Notes under the pieces: generated by a model | Told to the model about the DNA's origin: nothing | Databases searched by the model: none | What the model saw: the letters and a program-made list of their open reading frames with translations, nothing else | Source: Bradyrhizobium canariense | GTDB taxonomy: Bacteria; Pseudomonadota; Alphaproteobacteria; Rhizobiales; Xanthobacteraceae | Direction of reading: 5' to 3' | NCBI RefSeq assembly: GCF_019402665.1 | Contig: NZ_VSST01000037.1 | Span: 1-64,000 of the forward strand | DNA length: 64,000 bases | Position numbers and translations under genes: made by a program | Shown: one piece after another, positions 28,734-37,959 of the stretch | How positions within the stretch are numbered: position 1 is the first letter of the stretch | Layout: each line of letters starts with the position of its first letter

Positions 28734-28749
28734 TTCAAATGCCGTGCCA
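28734..28749 (-). promoter_or_regulatory. probable sigma-54 promoter of fdxN
   Basis: Minus-strand TGGCACGGCATTTGAA has a perfect -24 box. The -12 box reads TTGA rather than the usual TTGC, so it may be weak. Confidence 0.6.
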
Positions 28750-28810
28750 AACGCAGACGCGCTCAATGTTGGGCAATTTGCCCAATTCGGCTGTCCCGGG
28801 TCTGAGACCA

Positions 28811-28826
28811 TGTTGCATCTGCGACA
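28811..28826 (-). promoter_or_regulatory. NifA upstream activator site for fdxN
   Basis: TGTTGCATCTGCGACA is an exact TGT-N10-ACA, about 70 bases upstream of the fdxN -24 box. Confidence 0.72.
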
Positions 28827-29267
28827 GCAACAGGTCGCTTCAATTTCAGGCTACGAGCCCTCGGGCCCTCTTGCGAGAGTCAGTCGCGACTTGACGCTGG
28901 AAGCGTCCGTCGGTTTGTTTGGCACGTCAGCGCGGGGGCAAGCGAGGCTGACGCTTCCTCAACCGGCGGCGGCAAAAACCGCCAACGGACGCAGGTCTAC
29001 GTTGGATCTCGGCAAACCTCCGGTCACACACCCCGACTGGAGGTTTGTGCAAGCCTCGCTCATGGCTGCAACGCTAGCTGCGCGGAGGACTCGCTGGAGG
29101 CTTGCCAAAACGGGCTTGTGGTATAACAAGCTTCGGAGGGAAATGAAGTGGCGGCGGGACGAGCGACACTGGCCTTTCAGACCGAATTGCACTCAGCCTC
29201 ATGCCTGGTGCCGAGTAGGCATGGCGGTGCTCGTGAGCGTCGCTTGGCCGCACTCAGCCACTCGCAA
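28827..29267. other. no recognisable gene
   Basis: A long plus-strand frame crosses this interval but also covers the fdxN control sites and the opposite-strand EAL gene, so I treat it as a shadow. Nothing else is seen. Confidence 0.35.
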
Positions 29268-30482
29268 CTATTTTAGACGAGCTGGAGCAGGGTTGAAAGA
29301 TGACTGTGCAAATTGCTTCAGTGGCATGGCTTTTCCGAACAGATGGCCCTGCGCAAGGTCGAAGCCGAGTTCGGCCACAGCGATTAGGTCAGCCTGGCTC
29401 TCCACACCTTCGGCGACGGTGCGCACATTGTACTCTTTGGCTAGATCGACGATATGGCGGCACACCGTTCGCTTGAGGGGCCCATTCGCGCAGCCGCCGA
29501 CGAACTGACGATCCACTTTCAATTTCATGAACGGGAATTTTGTCATCCCCATCAGCTGCGGCCAATTGGCACCGACATTGTCGATTGCAAGGCCAATGTT
29601 GTGAAAGCGAACCTCACGCGCAACCTCGACCAGGAGATCTAGGTTCTGGATCGCGTCCACGCTCTCGATTTCAATCGTCAAACCGCCGAAAGCGGCGTGC
29701 GACGGCATGCGCCGACAGAGATCGCGTACCGCCTGCGGGTCAATCAGGAATGCTGCCGGGAGATTGATGGAGAGATCGATCGAAGTTTGCTGCTCCAGAA
29801 GATACTGCCAATCCTTGATCGCGCGGTCGATCACGAACTGCGACAAGTTCCTAAAATGCGGATCGTGAGGTTCCGGGATGAAATAGGCCGGTGGAACAAC
29901 GCCCCAGGTCGGGTGCCGCATTCGCACATGCGCCTCGGCGCCGCGGCGGCTAAGGGTACACGCGTCAAACTTCGGCTCATACCAGAGCTCAAGCCAGCCA
30001 GCGTGTAAGGCTTCTCCGACATGGACCGCGGGACGGGGCGCCGGCTCTCTTGGCAAGAGCATGCCGATCCGATCGCGCAATGTCTCGGCTGCAAACGGCG
30101 CCTTGAGCGGCGGCAGCATAGCAAGTCCATATTCACTGCCGACCTGCTGCACTGCCGCCATGATGATCGACTCGCGCGCTCCGAACGCCAGCACTCGGCC
30201 TGCAAATTCTTCGCGTACCAGTATCTCGAGCAATCGTCCAGGCTCGATGCGGTCCGAGCCAATGCCGAGCAGGATCAGATCAGGGAACTCCGTGCGGAGT
30301 ACGTGCGGCAACTCGTCAGCAGTCCTGCATTCGCTGATAACAAATCCCATATCCTCCAGCACATCCCGTAGAAAGGCGCGCAGATGCCGCTTGCCGACGG
30401 CCAGGCATGCCCGCGGCCGCACCTTACGTTGCCCGAAGATTACAGGTTTCCCTCCGACCAGTTCGGCCTGCCCATGTTCCAT
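29268..30482 (-). CDS. response-regulator-like protein with a degenerate EAL domain
   Basis: A 404-residue protein. Residues 22–140 look like a receiver-type fold without a clear phospho-acceptor pattern. Residues 155–400 are an EAL (cyclic-di-GMP phosphodiesterase) domain. Its signature motifs are eroded: EAL reads EAH (183–185), the ELTE-type motif reads EIES, and the metal motif DDFG reads DNVG. SINLP, LKVDRQF and AEGVES remain. It probably binds a ligand or a protein rather than cutting cyclic-di-GMP. The start at ATG 30482 has GGGAG eight bases upstream. A sigma-54-like sequence about 115 bases upstream hints at nitrogen-fixation control. Confidence 0.82.
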   Translation of the reverse strand: MEHGQAELVGGKPVIFGQRKVRPRACLAVGKRHLRAFLRDVLEDMGFVISECRTADELPHVLRTEFPDLILLGIGSDRIEPGRLLEILVREEFAGRVLAFGARESIIMAAVQQVGSEYGLAMLPPLKAPFAAETLRDRIGMLLPREPAPRPAVHVGEALHAGWLELWYEPKFDACTLSRRGAEAHVRMRHPTWGVVPPAYFIPEPHDPHFRNLSQFVIDRAIKDWQYLLEQQTSIDLSINLPAAFLIDPQAVRDLCRRMPSHAAFGGLTIEIESVDAIQNLDLLVEVAREVRFHNIGLAIDNVGANWPQLMGMTKFPFMKLKVDRQFVGGCANGPLKRTVCRHIVDLAKEYNVRTVAEGVESQADLIAVAELGFDLAQGHLFGKAMPLKQFAQSSFNPAPARLK

Positions 30483-30597
30483 CGCAACCACTCCCGTTCC
30501 GTGACGGTGCCTTAAACGAGGAGCGAAGGTCCAAACAAGCTGTGCTTCCCGATATCTTTTCGATTGTTCGAGATAAGCTTAAGATAGTGCATTAGTG

Positions 30598-30613
30598 TGC
30601 AAAATCTTTCCCA
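30598..30613 (-). promoter_or_regulatory. candidate sigma-54 promoter of the EAL gene
   Basis: Minus-strand TGGGAAAGATTTTGCA has a perfect -12 TTGCA and a partial -24 (TGGGAA). A near NifA site, TGTACGATGTCGCACG, lies upstream with one mismatch. Tentative. Confidence 0.4.
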
Positions 30614-31030
30614 ATGTTGCTCAGACGATTTTATCGGGCGCACGCGTATGATACCTGTCGCGCTTCGCGCAACTTTGTACGATGTCGCACGCGAGGTGGG
30701 AATCTCTCGTTGGGACGCACCGAGCTGACACTCTATGGCGCTGCGATCATCGTGGTGCACGATTTATTGAATCGAGTAGTTCGTGAGCGACGATCGGCAA
30801 TCACTCTTACGAACGTTTGATCGGCATGACCGGCGTGTGCCGTTTGGTGATATGTTTTCCAATCGAAGGCAGTCCATCATGAGTTCGCAGCTGCTCAAGC
30901 CGCAGTCGATTCTGAGAACGGCAATGGCTTGCAATTACCTCAGCTCTGTTGCCTATAGCGAGTGTGGACGTGCTGCTTCTTACCGAGCCAGATAGTTGCT
31001 CTCAATCGCGTTTTCTGTATCCTCCTGAGC

Positions 31031-31567
31031 ATGAATTTCCTCCAGAGGGCCAGGTCAGGTGTTCGTGTTGGCGCTGAAGGGCAAGGCACGTCCAGCGCGG
31101 GCACGGCTTTGCGCAAGAGCGTGCCAGGAGATGAGAACGCGGTCGCAAAAGCGGTCGAAGAGCTACTTTCCGAGTTAGGTGGCCCCGGACCGGAGTTCAG
31201 CCTTCAAGGCGCGAAGCAGGCGGCGTTGCGCCTGATTCAGGATCCCGAACAGGGCTTCATTTTTGTCGTCGAGGAACAAGGCACCGGGCAGATTGTAGGG
31301 GTAGCTAGCATCTCGGCCGTACAGGCCGTGAGAGCAGCCGGAGCGTACGGCGTGCTTCAGGAGCTATGGATTTCTCGTGACTTCCGGAGCTCTGACTGCG
31401 GTCGGCATCTGCTCGAGGCGGTAGATTCGGAGGCGAAGCGACGCGGCTGGCAGATGATTGAGGTTGCGTTGCCTCCGGATGGCTATCCGGCCCTAGAACG
31501 GGTACGCCACTTCTACGAGGAGAGGGGGTATCGGATTGGAGGATTGCGCGCGCGCAAGAGGCTCTGA
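31031..31567 (+). CDS. GNAT-family acetyltransferase
   Basis: A 178-residue protein of the acetyl-CoA-dependent N-acetyltransferase fold. It has IRQAxxxD-like KSVPGDENAVAKAVEELL near the start and a central strand IVGVASISAVQ. The acetyl-CoA-binding segment is VLQELWISRDFRSSDCGRHL (motif A; the usual RxxGxG/A is partly altered to RSSDCG). VRHFYEERGYRIGG is near the end. The substrate is unknown. ATG 31031 was chosen for the family's normal length; its ribosome site is poor. Confidence 0.75.
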   Translation: MNFLQRARSGVRVGAEGQGTSSAGTALRKSVPGDENAVAKAVEELLSELGGPGPEFSLQGAKQAALRLIQDPEQGFIFVVEEQGTGQIVGVASISAVQAVRAAGAYGVLQELWISRDFRSSDCGRHLLEAVDSEAKRRGWQMIEVALPPDGYPALERVRHFYEERGYRIGGLRARKRL

Positions 31568-32089
31568 CAGTGGTACGACCTCTGCGCCACACACTTAAAG
31601 CGCTCTGGGCTAGCGTGCTATCAGTAAACTCTTCAAGCAGTAAATCCTGGGCTTGTTGCTTCTCAAAACGAACGCTTCACGCGTGCGTCGCGGCCGAGCA
31701 TGATCGGGAACCTTGACGCTGATGCGGTGCTGACTCCCACCGCGAGCGGTTACCTCTTCGGCCTTCTTGGCGAGAACGTTCGAAGATATCAGGATCAATC
31801 ATTCTGCATTGTGGGAAGCGATACCGCGCCCCGCCCAATCAAAAGGCGACAGGTCGGCGGCGGCCCGTTCCGGGCGGAGCCCGACCCAGCCTTACGAATC
31901 CTTCTTTTGCGCTTCCCATGCAGTGCGATTTACTGGCTCTGGTTTGAGATCACCGCACACAATCGCCATCCATTCGTCACCAATTACATTCTCTCGGCAA
32001 CTGGCTAGCCAGTCGTCTACCAGACTCATTCCTGCATCTTGATGCGGCGGACCGGCGCGTGAAAGGATTCCGCACCACCTTGCCATTCC
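31568..32089. other. no recognisable gene
   Basis: Overlapping short frames only. The right end merges into the decayed C-terminus of the SMP-30 pseudogene. Confidence 0.3.
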
Positions 32090-32966
32090 TGCTGGCGAAT
32101 TTCGAGGAAGGTGCGCGAGATCAGCCATCACACTGATCCGGTAGAGGATTCCGTAATGAGCAATGTGCCGAGTGCCGCGTCCAATACGACATTCGTGCAG
32201 CTCCCCCCTGCGCAGGACTGGATGCAAGCGGACCGCTTCGCCGTTTGGCGCCAATACGAAAACGTGGCCGAGGGAATCATGCGCGACAAAGAGCCGCCCT
32301 TTTTTGATCGGCCGTCAGTCCGTCAGGACCGCTCGTCGCGAAGAACCAGCTGAATCGTCCGACTTTCCCCACGCCATCACGCATCAGCGGTACGCGCCAG
32401 ATGCTATTGTCGCGCGTCATTGCAACGAACAATACGGTCTCGTCCGGACTGAGCACCAGGCCATTCGGGCCCGGGCCATTAGAAATCAAGCAATGATCCG
32501 GCCGTCAGGGCACGGTCGAAATGCCCGGCCGGTCCGATCGTGCAATCCAGTCTGGCCCTGATCGGTGAAATAGATGTCGCCTTTGGTCGCGATATGCAGG
32601 TCGTTGCAGCCTCTGAAGGACTCGGAATTGCGGTGGCCCAGCAACGGTCGGATGGTCCCTCTCTGTGGATCGAGCTCCAGGAGACCGTTGATATAGTCGG
32701 ACACGAGCACCCGGCGGTCCGGAGCAACCTTCAGACGTTCGGCCAGCCGTCGTATTCGATGATCAAAGACCAGACGCCCTCCGGTGAAATCCGGAAATGC
32801 GGCCGAAGGGGATGTCGACGACATAGAGATTCCCGGACTGGTCGAACGACGGTCCCTCGATGAAACAATCCACTGGATATGCCCCGCGGTTCGCGTCTGC
32901 CCCTTCCGAAGAAACAGCCGGGCGACGAAACTCCGCCGGCATCGACGAGAACACGCTGGCCTCCAT
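32090..32966 (-). pseudogene. SMP-30/gluconolactonase family hydrolase, several frameshifts
   Basis: Ordered pieces in different frames: MEASVFSSMPAEFRR and FIEGPSFDQSGNLYVVDIPF near the start, then VLVSDYINGLLELDP and LHIATKGDIYFTDQGQTG, then GPNGLVLSPDETVLFVAMTR and SGPDGLT, then a worn end. These are successive blades of a six-bladed propeller lactonase. The start overlaps the end of the citrate-synthase-like gene, so it was the last gene of the catabolic operon before it broke. Confidence 0.82.
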
Positions 32967-32991
32967 CAGCTTGGGCGGGTTTTCGAGATGC

Positions 32992-33819
32992 TCATGATGC
33001 GCCTTCGAGCCTGCGACGCGGCTGGCCCTCGTATTTGTAGCCGAACTGCTTGGGCATCGGGCCCTTGTTGCGATCGTTGCGCCCAGTTTGCTCCCAGGCG
33101 TGAGCCAGGATTCCGACCGCGCGCGACAAGCAGAAGACCCCCCGCGCGAGCGGAGAGGCGAAGCCCAGTTCGCCGTAAATGACCGCGGTCGCGCCATCGA
33201 TGTTCATCGGAATGAGCTTGCTCTTGCGCTGTTGCATCACCCGCTCGATCGCGCGAGCGGCCTTGGCATAATCGCCGCCGACACTGCCCTCGTCAGCTGC
33301 GGCATCCACCAGCGCCAATAGCGGGGCCGCGCGCGGGTCGACTGGATGAAACCGGTGGCCGAAGCCCGGCAGATATTTGCTGCGGGTTGCGGTGAAATGG
33401 TCGATTGCAGCGCCAGCGGCCTGCTCGATCTCTCGCCCTTGGCGCCGTCGCAGCACATCCTCGTAGAGTTCGATAGCCTGCTCCCCTGCTCCGCCATGCA
33501 CGTCATCGAGCGTGTTGATTGCCGAGGCCATTGCGCCATTCAGGGGCAGGCCGCAGCTCACCGCCATTTGGGCAATTGCAATGGAGGGCGCGTGCGGACC
33601 GTGGTCAACGGATCCAACCAGCGCAGCTTGCAGCAGCTGCTCCTGTGCTGGCGTCGGCAGATTGCCACGTAACATCAGCCAAATCATGGCGGGAAAAGAA
33701 ACGCGGCCTATCAAATCTTCAATTGGATAACCCTGATAGGCGATGCGACCTGGCGCGATATCGCAAATGGAGGTTCGCCACCAACTGGCCGCTTGCTGTC
33801 TCAGTTCTTCTTCGCTCAT
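32992..33819 (-). CDS. citrate-synthase-family lyase (citryl-CoA lyase type)
   Basis: A 275-residue protein of the citrate synthase superfamily but much shorter than citrate synthase (about 430). The N-terminus (TSICDIAPGRIAYQGYPIED) and catalytic segments DDVHGGAGEQA and GFGHRFHPVDPRA supply the active-site histidines. Short members of this type are usually annotated as citryl-CoA lyases, cleaving a citryl-CoA-like thioester to acetyl-CoA and a keto acid. It follows the CoA-transferase gene by 55 bases, which fits activation of an acid to its CoA ester followed by cleavage. The true substrate is unknown. Confidence 0.82.
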   Translation of the reverse strand: MSEEELRQQAASWWRTSICDIAPGRIAYQGYPIEDLIGRVSFPAMIWLMLRGNLPTPAQEQLLQAALVGSVDHGPHAPSIAIAQMAVSCGLPLNGAMASAINTLDDVHGGAGEQAIELYEDVLRRRQGREIEQAAGAAIDHFTATRSKYLPGFGHRFHPVDPRAAPLLALVDAAADEGSVGGDYAKAARAIERVMQQRKSKLIPMNIDGATAVIYGELGFASPLARGVFCLSRAVGILAHAWEQTGRNDRNKGPMPKQFGYKYEGQPRRRLEGAS

Positions 33820-33874
33820 TCCCGGTTCCGTCCTTTCAACCTGCCGATTGCCAACCGACGCAAGCCGTCGGATG

Positions 33875-35140
33875 TCATGATATCGGTCCGTCCGTGGCTG
33901 CGCGGACGGGCAGGAAATCAGCCTCTCCTTGCTTTGGCGTCCCGACGGCTCGGCTTGAGACTAGTTGCTCAACCTCCGCATACGAATAGCCGAGCCGCTG
34001 CAGCCATCGCTCAGTGTCTGCTCCGAGCGTCGCAGGTGGTGAAGGCACCGAAAACTCCTCATCCAGCCGGAACCCCGGCCGCGTGATTCGTAACGGCTGC
34101 GCATCGTCTTGTTCTGGCGCCAAAGTCTCGACGAATCCGCGCTCAACGACCTGTGGCTGCTGCAACACTTGCGAGACCGTCAGCACACGGCCGGCAGGGA
34201 CACCAGCCAGGTTCATTTGGGCCTCCCATTCCTCAGCGGGCTTGCAACTCAATGCCTTGTTCAACTCCGCGCTCAGCGCAGCGCGGTTCACCTTGCGCAT
34301 CTCGCGTCCAGCAAAGCGTGGATCCGCCTTCAGGTCCGGTCGGTCGATCAGGTCGCATAGGGTTTGGTACTGGTTCTGCTCGTTGGCGGAAATGTTCAGC
34401 GGGCCCGTTGCGGTGCGGAACGTGCCGGAGGGAGCCGCGGTAAAGTTCTCGTTGCCGATGGGCTGCGGCTCGATCCCGGCGTTCAGGTGGTTGGAGACGA
34501 CCCATCCCATCGCCGCAATGGTGGCCTCGAGCAGGGACACGTCGATGAACCGACCCCGTTGCCTATGCCGCTGGTCGACCAGAGCCGCGGCGATAGCAAA
34601 CGCAGCAGTCAGTCCCGCAATCGTGTCCGAGATCGGAAAGCCCGTGCGCAGGGGAGCCGAGGCTATATCGCCGGTGACGCTCATGGCTCCGGAGAGACCC
34701 TGGACGATCTGGTCATAGGCCGGACGGGCGGACCACGGTCCGCTCTGCCCAAAGCCGGAGATCGCGCAGTAGACCAGACGCGGGTTCAGCCTGACAAGCA
34801 CATCAAAGCCGAGGCCAAGGCGTTCCATCACCTTCGGCCGGAAGTTTTCGAGCACCACGTCGGCTTCCTTGACCAGTCGCAAGAACACCTCGCGGCCCGC
34901 TTCCGATTTCAGGTCCAGTGCAATCGATTGCTTGCCGGCGTTCACAGCGACAAACGAGAGTCCCTGCAGGCGCTCCGCTCTTTGCGGATCCGCGCCGAGG
35001 CGCCGCGCCAGGTCGCCGCCGTTCGGATTTTCCACCTTAATGACCTCCGCGCCAAGGCGCGCAAGATGGTAACCGCAGAACGGACCCGCCAACACGTTTG
35101 ACAGGTCGAGAACGCGGATACCGGTTAGCGGCAGAGACAT
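33875..35140 (-). CDS. CaiB/BaiF family CoA-transferase
   Basis: A 421-residue family III CoA-transferase. It opens with GIRVLDLSNVLAGPFCGYHL and LGAEVIKVENPNGGD, the CoA-binding start. The catalytic aspartate is most likely Asp172 in ISDTIAG. NGGNEN-like variation and ANEQNQYQTLCDLI are typical of the family. It moves CoA from a donor such as succinyl-CoA to an organic acid. It is placed between the ABC transporter and the lyase, so its acceptor is probably the imported acid. Confidence 0.92.
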   Translation of the reverse strand: MSLPLTGIRVLDLSNVLAGPFCGYHLARLGAEVIKVENPNGGDLARRLGADPQRAERLQGLSFVAVNAGKQSIALDLKSEAGREVFLRLVKEADVVLENFRPKVMERLGLGFDVLVRLNPRLVYCAISGFGQSGPWSARPAYDQIVQGLSGAMSVTGDIASAPLRTGFPISDTIAGLTAAFAIAAALVDQRHRQRGRFIDVSLLEATIAAMGWVVSNHLNAGIEPQPIGNENFTAAPSGTFRTATGPLNISANEQNQYQTLCDLIDRPDLKADPRFAGREMRKVNRAALSAELNKALSCKPAEEWEAQMNLAGVPAGRVLTVSQVLQQPQVVERGFVETLAPEQDDAQPLRITRPGFRLDEEFSVPSPPATLGADTERWLQRLGYSYAEVEQLVSSRAVGTPKQGEADFLPVRAATDGPIS

Positions 35141-35190
35141 CTGAAGAGCCTTCTTGTAGGTGATCCGATAGCGAGCGCTTAGTACGCAAC

Positions 35191-36213
35191 TTATTTCAGT
35201 TGCTGCGCAGCACGTTCCGCGAATCGATTCGTGAAGGTCTTGATCAGGTCGATCTTTGCGGCTGCGATCTTCGGATCAAAGTCGCCTAGGACAGCCAGCG
35301 GGACCTTGGCCGCGTCGATGTCCATCTGACCGGTTGGCGAGAACAGCGCTTTCGACGCGTTGATGATCTCGATGTTCACCTCGCGATTGTCGGTCTTGTA
35401 TGCAGGAGGCATCGCGTCGACGAGCTGCTCCGCCGAAACCGTGTTGATCCAGCGATGAGTTTTGAACAAGGCGTTGACGAGGCGCTGGACCGTTTCCGGA
35501 TTTTTGTCGATGAAGGACTGCTGAAGGTAAAGGCACGCGGTCGGATAGATTCCGCCAAAGGCCTGCCTTGAGCCTTCGACCGTGCGCGCGTCGAACAGCG
35601 GTGTCGCACTCTTCTTGCGCGCGAGAAGGGTCGCAATCGGATCGAAATAGACGAGCGCGTCGATATTCTTGGCCTCGAGCGCCACCATGCCGGGTGCACC
35701 ACTGCCAACCGCGATGATGCTTACATCGCGCGAGCCCAATCCCGATTTCTTGATGTAGTAGCGCGCCATGGTATCGGTCGAGGACCCCGGCGCCGTGATC
35801 CCGAGCTTCAGGCCCTTCAGACCGGCACCCGTCTTGACCTTGTCAGCGAGGTCGCCGCGGACACCGAGCAACACGCCGGGAATGTCATTGAGCAGGAACA
35901 CGCAGGAAATTTGCTTGCCTTGGGCCTGCATCTGAATGGTGTGATCATAAAAGCCGACGGTCCCGTCCACCGAGCCGCCGATCAACGCCTGCAAAGCCTT
36001 CGAGCCACCGGCCTGGAAGTTCTCGACGGTCACGTCAACCCCTTCTTCCTTGAAGGCGCCCAGCTTCACGCCAAGTTCGAGAGGCATATAGTTGAGGATC
36101 TGTGACCCCACTGCGATCTTCAATTTTGTCTTCTCGGGCTCGGCGGCATAAGTCGAGATGACCGGGAATGCGGCTATCGCGATGACGAGCATCAGTCGTG
36201 GAAAAGCGTGCAT
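35191..36213 (-). CDS. ABC transporter substrate-binding protein (SsuA/NMT1-like)
   Basis: A 340-residue periplasmic binding protein with a signal peptide (MHAFPRLMLVIAIAAFPVIS, cut near AEP). The fold's opening motif is YMPLELGVKLGAFKEEGVDV. The family takes up sulfonates, nitriles, phthalates or similar small organic anions; the ligand cannot be read from sequence. I chose ATG 36213, which has GGAG upstream, rather than 36225. A damaged copy lies at 9024–9416. Confidence 0.93.
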   Translation of the reverse strand: MHAFPRLMLVIAIAAFPVISTYAAEPEKTKLKIAVGSQILNYMPLELGVKLGAFKEEGVDVTVENFQAGGSKALQALIGGSVDGTVGFYDHTIQMQAQGKQISCVFLLNDIPGVLLGVRGDLADKVKTGAGLKGLKLGITAPGSSTDTMARYYIKKSGLGSRDVSIIAVGSGAPGMVALEAKNIDALVYFDPIATLLARKKSATPLFDARTVEGSRQAFGGIYPTACLYLQQSFIDKNPETVQRLVNALFKTHRWINTVSAEQLVDAMPPAYKTDNREVNIEIINASKALFSPTGQMDIDAAKVPLAVLGDFDPKIAAAKIDLIKTFTNRFAERAAQQLK

Positions 36214-36246
36214 GGGAAACTCCATGAGAATGGGAGAGCGGTACGA

Positions 36247-37020
36247 TCAGGCTTCGTGGGCAGGTGCGGGCCGCCAGACCAGGAGCCGTTTTTCCGCGCG
36301 GTCGACAATGGCATCGAGAGCAACGACGAAGGCGGAGAGGACGATGATTCCTGCGAACACTCCGGTCGCGTCGAGGACGCCCTCGGCCTGCGCAATCAGG
36401 TGCCCCAATCCCGCGGACGAACCGAGATATTCGGCGACCACTGCTCCCATCACAGCCATGCCGACCGACACCCGCAGGCTCGACAGGATCCACGTGGTGG
36501 CGGACGGTAGGTAGACATGGCGCAGCAGGGAGGACTTCGATGCACGTAGCAGGCGCGCATTCGCGAGCACGACCGGATTGACCTCGCGAACGCCCTGAAA
36601 GGTGTTGAAAAAAGCGACGAAGAGAACCAGCGTCACGCCCAGCGCGACCTTGGAGGTGAGGCCCAATCCGAACCAGATGACAAAAATGGGCCCCAGCAAG
36701 ATGCGCGGGATCGCATTGAACATCTTGATGAAGGGCTGAAGGACCTCGGCCGCAAACGGGCTTAAGCCCAACCAGATACCAAGCGCCGTGCCGATCCCGA
36801 TACCAGCCAGGAAAGACAGGACCGTCTCCAGCAGTGTTATGCTGACATCGGTCCAGAAGTCGGCCGTTGACATCCACTCTCCGATCCTTGCGATGAGTGT
36901 CGACGGGGCCGGAAAGAAGAACGGGTCGATCAACCCTGCCCGCACGCCCAATTCCCAGATCAGGATCAGCCCAAGCACGATGGCGAACTGCGTGAGAGCG
37001 ACCTTACCCCTGCGTGGCAT
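36247..37020 (-). CDS. ABC transporter permease (SsuC/TauC type)
   Basis: A 257-residue inner-membrane protein with about six transmembrane helices. The EAA-loop region, ILSSLRVSVGMAVMGAVVAE, binds the ATPase. ATG 37020 after GGAG overlaps the end of the ATPase gene by 17 bases, indicating translational coupling. A 5'-truncated copy lies at 9435–9902. Confidence 0.94.
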   Translation of the reverse strand: MPRRGKVALTQFAIVLGLILIWELGVRAGLIDPFFFPAPSTLIARIGEWMSTADFWTDVSITLLETVLSFLAGIGIGTALGIWLGLSPFAAEVLQPFIKMFNAIPRILLGPIFVIWFGLGLTSKVALGVTLVLFVAFFNTFQGVREVNPVVLANARLLRASKSSLLRHVYLPSATTWILSSLRVSVGMAVMGAVVAEYLGSSAGLGHLIAQAEGVLDATGVFAGIIVLSAFVVALDAIVDRAEKRLLVWRPAPAHEA

Positions 37021-37795
37021 AGCTTTTCTCCACTTCGGCGCCGAGCAGCGACCAGATTTCACGGTAAAGCGCGACGAACTCGTCGGTGGTCTGTAGCGCC
37101 GAGAGGTCGCGGGGACGAGGCAGCGTGATCCTGACATCGCCAACCATGCGGCTCGCGGGACCGGCAGACATCACAACGACGCGGTCCGCCAGCGTGATCG
37201 CCTCATCGAGGTCATGGGTGATGAAAACCAGTGAGCGCCGGTCCGCCTGCCAGAGGTCGAGCAGGATACGGTGCATGAGGCGACGGGTGTGAACGTCCAG
37301 CGCTGAGAAAGGCTCATCCATCAGGACGATCTTCGGCTGCATGATCAGGGTCTGCGTCATGGCGACCCGCTTGCGCTGGCCGCCGGACAATTGGTGCGGA
37401 TAGCGCTCCTCGAACCCTTTCAAGCCAACCTTGGCGAGCCAGGGCCGCGCCTGCTCGCGAGCTTTCGCGATCGAGCTTCCCTGAAACACCAGCCCGAGGC
37501 CGACATTGTCCTGGGCTGTTTTCCAGGGCAGCAGCCCTTCCTGTTGCAGCATGTAGCCGGACTGACCGTTCAGGCCCCTAAGCGATTTGCCGAAAATGCG
37601 AACCTCGCCGGCGGCCGGCTTCAGCAGTCCGGTGACAGTATTGAGAATGGTCGATTTTCCGCAGCCGGTCGGCCCGACCACTGCAACGAATTCGGTTTCG
37701 CCGACCTGGAGGTTCATGCTTTTCACGGCGGTGAAGTCGCCGAAGCGAATCATCACGTCGCGCAGGTCGACGGCAAGTGCCGGCTGCCCTTCCAT
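37004..37795 (-). CDS. ABC transporter ATP-binding protein (SsuB/TauB type)
   Basis: A 263-residue ATPase. Walker A GPTGCGKST is at 41–49, the Q-loop near MLQQEGLLPW, the signature LSGGQRKRVA near 140, Walker B IVLMDEP near 160 and the H-loop VFITHDLDEA. It energises uptake by the two proteins encoded downstream and is the first gene of the catabolic operon, facing away from the IclR regulator. Confidence 0.95.
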   Translation of the reverse strand: MEGQPALAVDLRDVMIRFGDFTAVKSMNLQVGETEFVAVVGPTGCGKSTILNTVTGLLKPAAGEVRIFGKSLRGLNGQSGYMLQQEGLLPWKTAQDNVGLGLVFQGSSIAKAREQARPWLAKVGLKGFEERYPHQLSGGQRKRVAMTQTLIMQPKIVLMDEPFSALDVHTRRLMHRILLDLWQADRRSLVFITHDLDEAITLADRVVVMSAGPASRMVGDVRITLPRPRDLSALQTTDEFVALYREIWSLLGAEVEKSYATQG

Positions 37796-37808
37796 TGTTT
37801 CGCTCCGC

Positions 37809-37820
37809 AGAACCTGTTCT
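37809..37820. promoter_or_regulatory. inverted repeat, probable IclR operator 1
   Basis: AGAAC-CT-GTTCT, a perfect short palindrome close to the start of the ATPase gene. Its half-site matches the other two repeats in this gap. Confidence 0.5.
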
Positions 37821-37865
37821 AAGCCTCAAAACAGGTAACCGGCGCTACATCCGGAGTCAATTGCA

Positions 37866-37880
37866 TTCTGCAACATAGAA
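37866..37880. promoter_or_regulatory. inverted repeat, probable IclR operator 2
   Basis: TTCTG-CAACA-TAGAA, an imperfect palindrome with the same half-site as operator 3 and a five-base spacer. Confidence 0.5.
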
Positions 37881-37926
37881 CCAAGATGAGCATTGAATAC
37901 TGGACTTTTCATCCATTCTGGATATC

Positions 37927-37945
37927 TGTTCTGCACTACAGAACA
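37927..37945. promoter_or_regulatory. inverted repeat, probable IclR operator 3
   Basis: TGTTCTG-CACTA-CAGAACA, a perfect 7-base inverted repeat ending 14 bases before the regulator's ATG. It is well placed for autoregulation. Confidence 0.65.
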
Positions 37946-37959
37946 CGAGGACTGTATCA

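Noticed and set aside
28690..29508. A 272-codon plus-strand open frame
   Set aside because: It covers the fdxN promoter and NifA site, overlaps the opposite-strand EAL gene, and shows no family features.
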